Of a stretch of DNA of 64,000 nucleotides, positions 49,736-57,012 are shown in pieces. Origin of the DNA: CAVWTN01 sp963757945 (GTDB lineage: Bacteria; Vulcanimicrobiota; Vulcanimicrobiia; Vulcanimicrobiales; Vulcanimicrobiaceae); the NCBI GenBank assembly GCA_963757945.1, contig CAVWTN010000001.1, forward strand, positions 186,001-250,000, read 5' to 3'. The translations under genes and the position numbers were made by a program. Within the stretch, counting starts at the first letter, position 1. Each line of letters begins with the position of its first letter. Under the pieces are notes generated by a model that saw only the letters and a program-made list of their open reading frames with translations, made no database searches and had not been told where the DNA came from.

Positions 49736-50226
49736 CTGGGGTCCTCCTCGTGCGATCCGGGTGGCTGAGGCGACGGACCCCGGCTTGCCTCCTCGCTTCG
49801 AGCGAGCGCGATCATTTCACGCATCCTCGGGTGATCCCCTGGCACGGTTTGCTCCCACTCCTCGAACGGCGGCACGTCCTCTCCGACCAAGAAGAGCAGG
49901 TAGTAGACGCTCAGCTCCCCGAGGAACGCGAAGCGCCGCCGCAGATCGGCGCTGCGTTCCGCGTACGATGGGAAGCTGTGCAAATAGGCGGCGAAGCTGC
50001 CGTGCTCGCGCTCGAGCGCGAGCAGCGTGCGCGCATTCTCGACCGTCGCGGCCACCTTCTTGCGCGTGCGCACGATCGCGGGATCGGAAGCGATCCGGTC
50101 GATATCGGCTTCGCCGAATGCAGCGACGAAAACGGGATCGAAACCCTCGAAGAGCCGCTCGTACGCGGGCCACCTCGATTCGATCAGTTTCCAGCTCAGT
50201 CCGGCTTGAAAGATCGCGCGCGACAT
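49732..50226 (-). CDS. DNA-3-methyladenine glycosylase I (Tag-like), probably starting upstream at a non-AUG codon
   Basis: Tag removes 3-methyladenine from DNA. The product has the family core: SRAIFQAGLSWKLIESRWPA, then DPVFVAAF, DPAIVRTRKKVAATVENA, and GELSVYYLLFLVGEDVPP. From the only ATG (50226) it has 164 residues, but the conserved lead-in of this subfamily (IRPARAADYFRI) is encoded just upstream, between 50283 and 50227, where no ATG, GTG or TTG exists. Initiation at ATC 50280 (GGAG eight bases before it) or ATT is therefore likely, giving up to 182 residues. It follows the CruF gene and overlaps the oligopeptidase start. Confidence 0.88.
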   Translation of the reverse strand: MSRAIFQAGLSWKLIESRWPAYERLFEGFDPVFVAAFGEADIDRIASDPAIVRTRKKVAATVENARTLLALEREHGSFAAYLHSFPSYAERSADLRRRFAFLGELSVYYLLFLVGEDVPPFEEWEQTVPGDHPRMREMIALARSEEASRGPSPQPPGSHEEDPS

Positions 50227-50283
50227 GATGCGGAAGTAGTCGGCCGCGCGGGCAGGTCGAATGCGGCGCGGGATCGCGATCGG

Positions 50284-51189
50284 TCAGGCTCCGGCGGAAG
50301 GCTCGGGGTTCGGCCGATAGCCTGGCGGATGTAGCGGCTGCGGCGGCTGCGGAGGTTGCGAGGCCGGGGGCGCCGCCGCCGGCCAGAACGCGAGCGCGGC
50401 GGGGAACAAGCTCAAGACCAGCGCGGCGAGGGCCGTTTGCCAGAGGCCGACCGAGAGGCTGAGCGCCATCGCCCACACCACGTTGCTCGCGTACACGATG
50501 AACGGGAACCAGACGGCCAGCTTGCGGACGTCGTAGTCGCGCCGCCACGCGAGACGCCCGACGGCGATGAACAGGATCCCGGTCCCGAACCAGCCGACGA
50601 AATTGCGCAACGGCATCCCGAAATACGCGCCGTGCTCGTGCCAGGTCCAAAAATGGACCGACGTCATGAGCGGGCTCGCCATCGCGGGATCGAGCACCAG
50701 ATCCCACGCCGTCAGCAGCCACGCGCCGAACAGGATGGAGAGCGTCGTTTGCGGCCGCAGGCCGCGTGACTGGACGACCTTCGCGGCGAGCAGATAGCCT
50801 GCGAAGCCCATGTAGAACCAGGAGAGCGGGATCGTGTACGGCACGCGGCCGAGCAACTTGTAGCCCAAGAAGTCCGTGTACTCGTAGCCGCCGAAGGGCC
50901 ACCCCGTTTTCGTGCCGGTCAGTTCCGCCGCCGCCGAGATCACCGTCGATGCCGCGAAGAAGATCAAGGTCTTCCGCACGCCGATGAAATGGAAGCCGAA
51001 TGCGAGCATCGCGAGCATTCCGGTCAGAATGTCGATCGCGCCGACATTCTGAATCGCCCACACGTAGACCGCGGCCGAGGTCGGGTCCGCGGCGAACTGC
51101 GCCGGATGCTGCATCGCGAAGGTGATGCCGAAGATCGCCACCACCTTCACGACGACGTGCAGCGCGAAAAACAGGATCGCTAGCTTCAT
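50284..51189 (-). CDS. CruF-like carotenoid 1',2'-hydratase (DUF422)
   Basis: CruF hydrates the psi end of gamma-carotene or lycopene, the step before glycosylation of the 1'-hydroxyl. The 301-residue membrane protein has about seven hydrophobic helices and the family residues in ELTGTKTGWPFGGYEY, VPYTIPLSWFYMGFAGY, TAWDLVLDPAM and GAYFGMPLRNFVGWF. The C-terminus (about 265-301) is a Pro-rich cytoplasmic tail (PPQPPQPLHPPG). Its ATG overlaps the stop of the upstream glycosyltransferase gene, the natural partner for making a carotenoid glycoside. Other carotenoid genes are not in the window. Confidence 0.85.
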   Translation of the reverse strand: MKLAILFFALHVVVKVVAIFGITFAMQHPAQFAADPTSAAVYVWAIQNVGAIDILTGMLAMLAFGFHFIGVRKTLIFFAASTVISAAAELTGTKTGWPFGGYEYTDFLGYKLLGRVPYTIPLSWFYMGFAGYLLAAKVVQSRGLRPQTTLSILFGAWLLTAWDLVLDPAMASPLMTSVHFWTWHEHGAYFGMPLRNFVGWFGTGILFIAVGRLAWRRDYDVRKLAVWFPFIVYASNVVWAMALSLSVGLWQTALAALVLSLFPAALAFWPAAAPPASQPPQPPQPLHPPGYRPNPEPSAGA

Positions 51190-52367
51190 CCACTCCGACT
51201 TTCTTGGACCAGCGGCTGCCCCCGCCAGGTGGCGTTGGGCGAGAGCGCGGCCGCAGAGATGCGCACGACGGCAGGAAGATCGGCCAGGGGAGAGAGCCAG
51301 TACGTCGCCGGCGGGTTCACGTAAACCCGGTGCTCACCGGCGAGAACGCCGAGACGCAGCAGCGACAGGGCCACATTCACGCGGAAAAGCGGCGACGTGC
51401 GCGCGGACTTGCCCTCGATCAGGCCGGCAAGCACGATCGCAAGCGGGAGTGCCTGCACGAAAGCGACTTCGGCGAACGCGAGGCCGAGCTCGAGTTTGGA
51501 CGTCGTTCCGTCGCCCAGCGGCAAGGAGCGCGGCCAGTTCTGCCAGGTCTCTTCCGCGCTCGCATACATTTCCACGCTCGCGAGCTCGCCCAGCTCGAAG
51601 AAGCCGACCTGAACGCCGCTCGCGCACAGGGTTCGCGCGATCGTCAGGTCTTCGCAGCGCGAGGCGCGCGCAGCCGCGATCGCGCCGGAACGGATGAGCC
51701 GCTCGCGCTTGGCGATGAAGCACTGGCCGTTCGCCTGCACCTCTTCGGGGCGGGTCGCCACGCTGCCGGGAAGGCCTTGGCGGTAGATGAGGGTCGCAAG
51801 CAGGGCGGGGTGGATCAGCGCATCCAAGTCGTCGGCGACACGCTGGCGCGGAGCTGCGCTGAACGCATCCATCGCCTGGTGGCGCGCGGCGTGTTCGAGG
51901 AGTGAAGCGGTGAGATCCGGAGCCGGGCGCACGTCGGCGTCGATCGCGATCACCCATTCGGAGCTCGGGTCGCTCGCCTCCAGGCCCGTCTGGAGGCCCC
52001 AAGCCTTCCCGTTCCAATCTTCGGGCGGGCGGCCGGCGGAGATGACGCGGAGGCGAGGGTCGCGCCGCGCATATCGAGCGACGATGCCTTTGGTCCCGTC
52101 GCTCGAGCCGCCGTCGACGATCAGGATCTCGCGGACCCAGGGGCCCTGCTCGAGCAGCCCTTCCAGGCACGGACCTAAGCGCGCTTCCTCGTTGAGGACC
52201 GGGACGATGACGCTCGCGTTCACGGGGAGAGCCGGCCGGTCGACCGGGACGATTCGATCTCCGGCGCCGGTCCGCAACATCCGCAAACCGACACGCGTAC
52301 CAAGCAATGCTTGCCCTACGGCAAACAGGGTGGACAATGGATTTTGGAACAGGGGACAGCCTCTCAA
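51186..52367 (-). CDS. family 2 glycosyltransferase, probable carotenoid glycosyltransferase (CruC-like)
   Basis: The 393-residue product has a GT-A domain with ASVIVPVLNEEARLGPCLEGL, VDGGSSDGT, the AIDADVRP DxD motif, RPPEDWNGKAWGLQ (the DWxGK signature seen in carotenoid and hydroxy-carotenoid glycosyltransferases) and FIAKRERLIRSGAI, followed by two or three C-terminal membrane helices (about 285-345). Coupling to CruF suggests that it glycosylates a 1'-hydroxy carotenoid; this is inference. The start is uncertain: TTG 52367 or TTG 52337, and the latter abuts the ATG of the divergent hydrolase. Confidence 0.8.
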   Translation of the reverse strand: MRGCPLFQNPLSTLFAVGQALLGTRVGLRMLRTGAGDRIVPVDRPALPVNASVIVPVLNEEARLGPCLEGLLEQGPWVREILIVDGGSSDGTKGIVARYARRDPRLRVISAGRPPEDWNGKAWGLQTGLEASDPSSEWVIAIDADVRPAPDLTASLLEHAARHQAMDAFSAAPRQRVADDLDALIHPALLATLIYRQGLPGSVATRPEEVQANGQCFIAKRERLIRSGAIAAARASRCEDLTIARTLCASGVQVGFFELGELASVEMYASAEETWQNWPRSLPLGDGTTSKLELGLAFAEVAFVQALPLAIVLAGLIEGKSARTSPLFRVNVALSLLRLGVLAGEHRVYVNPPATYWLSPLADLPAVVRISAAALSPNATWRGQPLVQESRSG

Positions 52368-53257
52368 TCAGGGTCGTAAGCGGCGATGAATTTAGACCGG
52401 CGTCCTCCTCTCCCTATGACGCCGCAGCGGCGCGCTTTGAGCGCATGCGCGAGAAAGAGGAGCGGGAGCCGGGTTTCGGGCAGGGCTCGCAGTTGCTCAC
52501 GCACGGCGGCCCAACCGAGAGAGCATTCGTCCTCGTTCACGGTTTGACTGCGAGCCCGCCGCAAGTCGCGGCGATCGCCCAGCGCCTGTACGAGCGCGGC
52601 GCGAACGTCTTCATCCCTTGCCTGCCGCGCCACGGTTTGCGCGACCGCATGAGCACGACCCTCGCCGATCTGCGGGCCGACGAACTCGCCGCCTTCGAGG
52701 ACGAGGTCGCGGCGATCGGCGCGGCCCTGGGCGCACGGCGAACGATCGCGGGCTTTTCCGTCGGGGGCCTGCTGTGCCTTCGGATCGCGCAGCGGTACCC
52801 GTTCGAGCGGGCCGTGGCGATCGCTCCGTTTCTCGGAACACGCTGGCTCCCGTCGCGTTTCGCGCGCAGGGCGGTCCGCGCGACGCTCGCGCTGCCGAAC
52901 GCTTTCGTGTGGTGGAACCCCTTCGTTCGCGAGCGGCACGGGCCGGCCCACGGCTATCCCCGCTTCGCGACGCATGCCGTCGCCCAGGTCTATGCGCTCG
53001 TCTTCGACGCGTTCGCGAGGGCGGCGCGTGAGGCGCCGCTGACGGCGGAGATCCTGTTCGTCTTGAACGCGAGCGAAGCGACCGTGCACAACCGAAATGC
53101 GCAGCGCCTCGCGCGCGCTTGGCGGCGCCGCGGCGCACGCGTCGATTTCTATGTCTTGCGCGGCTTGCCGCCCTCGCACGACATCATCGAACCGCTCGCG
53201 GACCCCCGCATAGCCAGGCGCGTGACGCCCACGCTCGTCGACTTGATCGATCGCTAG
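52337..53257 (+). CDS. alpha/beta hydrolase
   Basis: From ATG 52337 the product has 306 residues. It shows VLVHGLTASPPQ (oxyanion strand), FIPCLPRHGLRDR, the nucleophile elbow AGFSVGGLLCLRIAQ with the catalytic Ser, AIAPFLG, and a late His in PPSHDIIEP. Before the fold lies a helical stretch (PYDAAAARFERMREKEE) that recurs in a group of uncharacterised hydrolases. Substrate unknown. The N-terminal ~30 bases overlap the divergent glycosyltransferase frame, so one of the two starts is probably further in. Confidence 0.85.
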   Translation: MDFGTGDSLSIRVVSGDEFRPASSSPYDAAAARFERMREKEEREPGFGQGSQLLTHGGPTERAFVLVHGLTASPPQVAAIAQRLYERGANVFIPCLPRHGLRDRMSTTLADLRADELAAFEDEVAAIGAALGARRTIAGFSVGGLLCLRIAQRYPFERAVAIAPFLGTRWLPSRFARRAVRATLALPNAFVWWNPFVRERHGPAHGYPRFATHAVAQVYALVFDAFARAAREAPLTAEILFVLNASEATVHNRNAQRLARAWRRRGARVDFYVLRGLPPSHDIIEPLADPRIARRVTPTLVDLIDR

Positions 53258-53271
53258 CCGTTCGCGCGATG

Positions 53272-53517
53272 TTACTCGACGTAGCCTTCCACGGTTTTCG
53301 CGTCTCGTAGCGAGGCCTTGGCGGGGTCGGAGCCCGCATCTCGCAGCCCGCGCCGCTGAAGCAGCAAATCGTAGTAGCGGTCAAGCTGAACCTTCACCGC
53401 CGCAAGGCGGGCGCGGCCGCCGTCGTCGAGCGTTCCCTCTTCACCGAGGTGCCACAGTTCGTGCTCCTCGGCGACCAACGCTTCGATAGCCTTATGAATC
53501 GGTACGTCTTCCATCAT
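53272..53517 (-). CDS. DUF2630 protein
   Basis: The 81-residue product (ATG 53517, or ATG 53514 which is better spaced from GGAAGG) is a short helical hairpin matching DUF2630: IHKAIEALVAEEHELWHLG, then LAAVKVQLDRYYDLLLQRRG and the ending TVEGYVE. The function of the family is unknown. It is found mostly in actinobacteria and related phyla. It converges with the hydrolase gene, 14 bases apart. Confidence 0.88.
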   Translation of the reverse strand: MMEDVPIHKAIEALVAEEHELWHLGEEGTLDDGGRARLAAVKVQLDRYYDLLLQRRGLRDAGSDPAKASLRDAKTVEGYVE

Positions 53518-53640
53518 CGATCCTTCCGGGCGCGGTCCTTCGGGCAACAACAACCATAGGCGTACGTTGGTTTCCGCCGGTGGAGGCATTCGCGCAACCG
53601 GTGTGCTAGCTTCGGGCGAGCAACCAGCCGAGGAGTAGTC

Positions 53641-53709
53641 ATGTATTCCAGCGTTGACCAGTGGCCCCGCGACGTGCGCGTCAAAACCGCCGGTGAGGGA
53701 CGCCGGTGA
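53641..53709 (+). CDS. possible 22-residue leader peptide before the peptide-binding lipoprotein
   Basis: A small frame runs from ATG 53641, with AGGAG five bases before it, to TGA 53707-53709. Its stop overlaps the GTG start of the next gene (GTGA), the same coupling used by most gene pairs here. It contains a Trp and several Arg residues (DQWPRDVRVK) but no obvious family. It may be a regulatory leader peptide or simply a coupling device; it may also be chance. Confidence 0.4.
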   Translation: MYSSVDQWPRDVRVKTAGEGRR

Positions 53710-55373
53710 TCGCAGCGCGTCTGCGCGCCGCCGGCAGGCTTGCCGTCGCGCTCGCGTTTGCAGCGGCCGTCGGCTTGACGGCGTGCACCAAAGTCGAAAC
53801 CGCGAGTACGCCGTCCGGCGGGGAGGGCAACCCTTGGACCAAACACGGCGTGCTGCGCATCGCGGGCCTCTCGGAACCCGATTCGCTCAACACCGTCGTC
53901 GGTAACCAGCAGATCGATACCGATCTCTCCATGTTCTGGGCGGGCTATCTGTTCAACTGGAACGACAAGGACGAATTCGTGCCGGAACTCGCGACCGAGG
54001 TCCCGGCGCTCGAGAACGGCGGGATCAGCCCGGACGGCAAGACGATCACCTACCATCTGCGGCGCGGCGTGAAGTGGCACGACGGCGCTCCCTTCGGCGC
54101 GCGCGACGTGATCTTCACGTACCGCGCGATCATGAATGGGAAGAACAACGTGCCGAGCCGCACCGGCTACGACCTGATCGCCCGGCTCGACGCTCCCGAC
54201 GACGCAACGCTCGTCGTGCACCTCAAGAAATCGTGGGCGCCCTTCGTGGCCTCGTTCTTCACGATGTCGTCGACCGCGTACCCGATCTTGCCGGAGCACA
54301 TCCTGGGCAAGGAACCCGACATCAATCACGTCGCGTTCAACACGCAGCCGATCGGGACGGGCCCCTTCATCATCGATCGCTGGGAGCGCGGCTCGAAGAT
54401 CGTCTTCCGGGCGAATCCGAACTATTGGCGCGGAAAGCCGAAGCTCGACCGCATCGAATACGCGACGATCCCGGACGAGAACACGATTCTCACGGAATTG
54501 CGCACCCACGAAGCCGATCTGGAATTCAACGCGCCGGCGGAACAGTATCCCTCGCTTGCCGGGATCGAGGGCGTCAAGGTCACGCTGACCCCGTTCACGT
54601 CCTACAACCAGATCGCGTTCAACCTGCGCAACCCGATCCTCGCCGACGTCCGCGTGCGTCGCGCGCTCGCGCACGCGACCGACACGGGCGTCTTGATCGA
54701 GAAGGTCGCGCACGGCGTCGCGATCCGGGGCGATTCGGACCAGCCGCCGTTCCTCTGGGCGCACAACGATCGCCTCAAACCCTACGAGTACGATCCGGCG
54801 GCGGCCCGCGCGCTGCTCGATCAGGCGGGCTGGCGGCCGGGCCCCGACGGCGTGCGCGTCAAGGACGGAAGGCGCTTGAGCCTGACGCTCGCAGGCGTCA
54901 CCGGGGGCGCGACGGGCAAGGCGACGGCCGTGCTGCTGCAGAGTTGGTGGCGCGCCGTCGGCGTCGACGTGCAGCTCAAGTATTACCAGACGGCCCTGTA
55001 TTTCGCCACGGCCGGCGCCGGCGGCATCATCCAGAACGGCAAGTTCGACGTCGCGCTCTACGGCTGGATGAACGGCGTCGATCCGGACGATTCCACGCAG
55101 TTCATGTGCGACCAATTTCCCCCCGCCGGTCAAAACACGAACTTTTGGTGCAACCCCGAGGTCGACCGCGCGGAGGCCGTCGCCCTGTCGAGCAACGACC
55201 GCGCGGTGCGGAAGAAGGCCTACGACCGGATCCAAGAGCTGATGCTGGCGGACGTCCCGTTCCTCAACCAATGGTTCGTCCGGCGGATCGACGTCTACAA
55301 CACCGATTTGAAGAACTATCGCCCCGCGCACGCCGTCACGAACTTCTGGAACTCGTGGGAGTGGGAGATCTGA
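53706..55373 (+). CDS. peptide-type ABC transporter substrate-binding lipoprotein
   Basis: Family 5 solute-binding proteins capture peptides, nickel or sugars for an ABC importer. The 555-residue product has a signal peptide with lipobox LTAC (Cys27), so it is a membrane-anchored lipoprotein. The mature part shows the family layout: RIAGLSEPDSLN, GKTITYHLRRGVKWHDGAPF, FNTQPIGTGPFIIDRWERG, IAFNLRNPILADVRVRRALAHATD, and the late DDSTQFMCDQ region. No permease or ATPase gene is adjacent. It starts at GTG 53706, overlapping a small upstream frame with a good ribosome-binding site. Confidence 0.93.
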   Translation: MIAARLRAAGRLAVALAFAAAVGLTACTKVETASTPSGGEGNPWTKHGVLRIAGLSEPDSLNTVVGNQQIDTDLSMFWAGYLFNWNDKDEFVPELATEVPALENGGISPDGKTITYHLRRGVKWHDGAPFGARDVIFTYRAIMNGKNNVPSRTGYDLIARLDAPDDATLVVHLKKSWAPFVASFFTMSSTAYPILPEHILGKEPDINHVAFNTQPIGTGPFIIDRWERGSKIVFRANPNYWRGKPKLDRIEYATIPDENTILTELRTHEADLEFNAPAEQYPSLAGIEGVKVTLTPFTSYNQIAFNLRNPILADVRVRRALAHATDTGVLIEKVAHGVAIRGDSDQPPFLWAHNDRLKPYEYDPAAARALLDQAGWRPGPDGVRVKDGRRLSLTLAGVTGGATGKATAVLLQSWWRAVGVDVQLKYYQTALYFATAGAGGIIQNGKFDVALYGWMNGVDPDDSTQFMCDQFPPAGQNTNFWCNPEVDRAEAVALSSNDRAVRKKAYDRIQELMLADVPFLNQWFVRRIDVYNTDLKNYRPAHAVTNFWNSWEWEI

Positions 55374-55528
55374 CTGAGGCCTCGGCGTAGACGCCGCCGC
55401 TTCGGGGCTTCGAAGGATAGATCGCATCAGAAGTTCGGAATGGGCGTGGAGACGAACAATCTTTGATCGTTGTAAGTCACCGAACTCCGCGACGCGGCAA
55501 ATGACGCAAATAAGGGACACGAAACAAA

Positions 55529-55924
55529 ATGATCACCGTTGACGACGAAGGCGTCTTGAGAGAACCCCACGACCTCCATGATGCTCGCTTTAGATCGATC
55601 TCAGTAGAAGATGGAGTATTGAGGCTCTCTTTCGTGACGGAGGACGGAGTAGGATGGTCGTTCACCTTGCCCAAGATCAAATCGCTTTCCGTCGACACGT
55701 TCGAGGGGAGCGGAAATATCGTCTTCGAGATCGAGATCTTCCACAAATGTCGTACAACGTTTGACTTCGCGAGCAAAATCGATTTGGCGTACGGCAATGG
55801 AAATGTCCACGATGCCATCGCCGAAGGCAGACTCACGGGATTCTTTTTGTCGTCTTCCTATGGTGCTGAAATTGCAGCTCTTTCAACCGCCAAGCTCGAT
55901 GAGATAGTGCTCGTTAAGACGTGA
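55529..55924 (+). CDS. unknown protein, first copy of a duplicated gene
   Basis: The 131-residue product (ATG 55529) has no Cys-rich motif, signal or membrane helix. It looks like a small beta-rich protein (VLREPHDLHDARFRSISVED near the start, YGAEIAALSTAKLDEI near the end). A second gene of identical length, about half identical without gaps, follows 110 bases later. GC content is near one half by direct count of sample lines, far below the two thirds of the neighbours, which suggests recent transfer. I recognise no family. The 155 bases before it, 55374-55528, hold no gene. Confidence 0.75.
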   Translation: MITVDDEGVLREPHDLHDARFRSISVEDGVLRLSFVTEDGVGWSFTLPKIKSLSVDTFEGSGNIVFEIEIFHKCRTTFDFASKIDLAYGNGNVHDAIAEGRLTGFFLSSSYGAEIAALSTAKLDEIVLVKT

Positions 55925-55932
55925 GCATGACG

Positions 55933-56012
55933 ATGGGCGTCATCGAGCTAAGAGAACCTCACGACCTTCATGATCTCACTTCAGCTCGATCTCAGTAGAA
56001 GATGGAGTCTTA
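55933..56012 (+). pseudogene. remnant of a third copy of the duplicated gene
   Basis: The DNA matches the 5' part of the gene at 55529 (about 55548-55620), including an exact 23-base stretch (55986-56008 equals 55595-55617). From ATG 55933 it reads MGVIELREPHDLHDLTSARSQ and stops; it follows the family up to LHD and is then out of frame. It lies exactly between the two intact copies, as expected if a tandem array has lost one member. Confidence 0.75.
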
Positions 56013-56034
56013 ACAGCAAAAGGAGCAGCGATAG

Positions 56035-56430
56035 GTGATTGCAGTCGACGAAAGAGGTGTCTTACGGGAACCTTTCGATTTGCACGACGCGGATTTCAAG
56101 TCGATGGCGATGGATAATGGGAGCCTGCGGCTCATCGCAATCAGCGAGGATGGAGTGCAATGGACGCTCGTGCTTCCGAAGGTTCGTGCAATATCAATCA
56201 ACACGTTCATCGGAGAGGGGAACAACATCTTCGAGGTTCTCATTTTCAGCAAGCGACTTCCTGAGCTGGAAATTGAGAGCAAGATCGACACTTCATATCT
56301 TGACGGCAAGGTGGCCGAAGAGATCGCTGAAGGCCGAATGCTTGCCTTTCATTTGATACCTTGCTATGGGGCGGAAATGACGGCACTTTCTACGGCCACG
56401 ATGGACGAAATCACGCTCGAAAGGGCCTGA
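56035..56430 (+). CDS. unknown protein, second copy of the duplicated gene
   Basis: The 131-residue product (GTG 56035, with AGGAG 12 bases upstream) aligns without gaps to the protein at 55529 over its full length, with about half of the positions identical; best conserved are GVLREP-DLHDA-F, EDGV-W, SKID, IAEGR and YGAE--ALSTA-DEI. Like the first copy it has lower GC than the surroundings. Function unknown. The even divergence of the two suggests an older duplication, while the remnant between them is closer to the first copy. Confidence 0.75.
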   Translation: MIAVDERGVLREPFDLHDADFKSMAMDNGSLRLIAISEDGVQWTLVLPKVRAISINTFIGEGNNIFEVLIFSKRLPELEIESKIDTSYLDGKVAEEIAEGRMLAFHLIPCYGAEMTALSTATMDEITLERA

Positions 56431-56530
56431 GATATCAATGCTGGTTTCGCCTCGCAGTTCGATTGATGGCACGGCCGGGCAGGTCTCGAACGAGAGCCTG
56501 CTGTCTGTAAAGACCAAGCGTCCCGAAGCT

Positions 56531-56659
56531 TGCCGGAATATACGACTCCACGCTAGGCGAGTTCCGGCATCGGCCGGCCGAATTGAGCGCCTAGGTCCAG
56601 ACCGGGGGCGGGGCAGCCGGCGCTCGTCTTTCCGGTGTGCCAGGCTGATGGCACACCGG
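56531..56659. other. structured non-coding stretch with several inverted repeats
   Basis: The 277 bases between the duplicated gene and the next small gene hold no convincing frame but several inverted repeats. TGCCGGAA (56531-56538) pairs with TTCCGGCA (56562-56569). CTAGGCG (56553-56559) pairs with CGCCTAG (56588-56594), so the two overlap and exclude each other. CCGGTGTGCCA (56632-56642) pairs perfectly with TGGCACACCGG (56649-56659), an 11-bp stem with a 6-base loop. An imperfect 9-bp hairpin lies further up at 56479-56501. A structured mRNA leader for the small gene at 56708 is one reading. Confidence 0.5.
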
Positions 56660-56707
56660 CCTGCCATGCTGGGGCCAGGGCGGGAGGACCGCCCGGGAGG
56701 AGCCCAG

Positions 56708-56905
56708 ATGTACGAAGCCGCGAATGTGTATCCGGTCCTGCGCCCGGTCGGGCCGGACGGCACGATCGAGTTGGAAGCCCACGACGGCGATGCCCGTTTC
56801 GGCCTGACGCCGCTCGGCGAGGCCGCACTGACGAGCTACCTTTCCCGGCCGCGCCGCCCCCGTCGCCCGCTCGCGGCCGTGCCGGAGCGAACGGATTTGG
56901 ATTGA
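56708..56905 (+). CDS. small protein of unknown function upstream of the str operon
   Basis: The 65-residue product begins at ATG 56708, six bases after an ideal GGGAGGAG, so it is probably translated. It is acidic in the first half (DGTIELEAHDGDARFG) and ends in an Arg/Pro-rich stretch (RPRRPRRPLAAVPERT). GC content is like the chromosome, unlike the duplicated genes just before. It overlaps the -35 region of the rpsL promoter. No family recognised. Confidence 0.6.
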   Translation: MYEAANVYPVLRPVGPDGTIELEAHDGDARFGLTPLGEAALTSYLSRPRRPRRPLAAVPERTDLD

Positions 56906-56931
56906 CTGGCGGCGTCCGTCCTTGCTATACT
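56902..56931 (+). promoter_or_regulatory. promoter of the str operon (rpsL)
   Basis: TTGACT (56902-56907), 18-base spacer, TATACT (56926-56931). Transcription would begin near 56938, about 75 bases before rpsL. The same -10 hexamer, TATACT, is used before rpsJ. Confidence 0.8.
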
Positions 56932-56940
56932 CCTGTGGTT

Positions 56941-56968
56941 CCGGCCCACCGGCGGTGGGGCCGGTTTT
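56941..56968 (+). terminator. hairpin plus T-run at the 5' end of the str transcript (possible attenuator)
   Basis: CCGGCCCACC (56941-56950) pairs with GGTGGGGCCGG (56954-56964) with one bulged G and a GGC loop, followed by TTTT. It has the form of an intrinsic terminator but sits only a few bases after the predicted start of transcription, so it may be an attenuator or a stabilising 5' hairpin. A second small hairpin, ATCCCA-TT-TGGGAT, follows at 56977-56990. Confidence 0.5.
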
Positions 56969-57012
56969 GTGTGCGCATCCCATTTGGGATCGCGGGTAAG
57001 CCTGGAGACTGC

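Noticed and set aside
56438..56707. Upstream extension of the 65-residue gene
   Set aside because: The frame is open to 56438, but this part spans several inverted repeats and lacks a ribosome site, while ATG 56708 has an excellent one.
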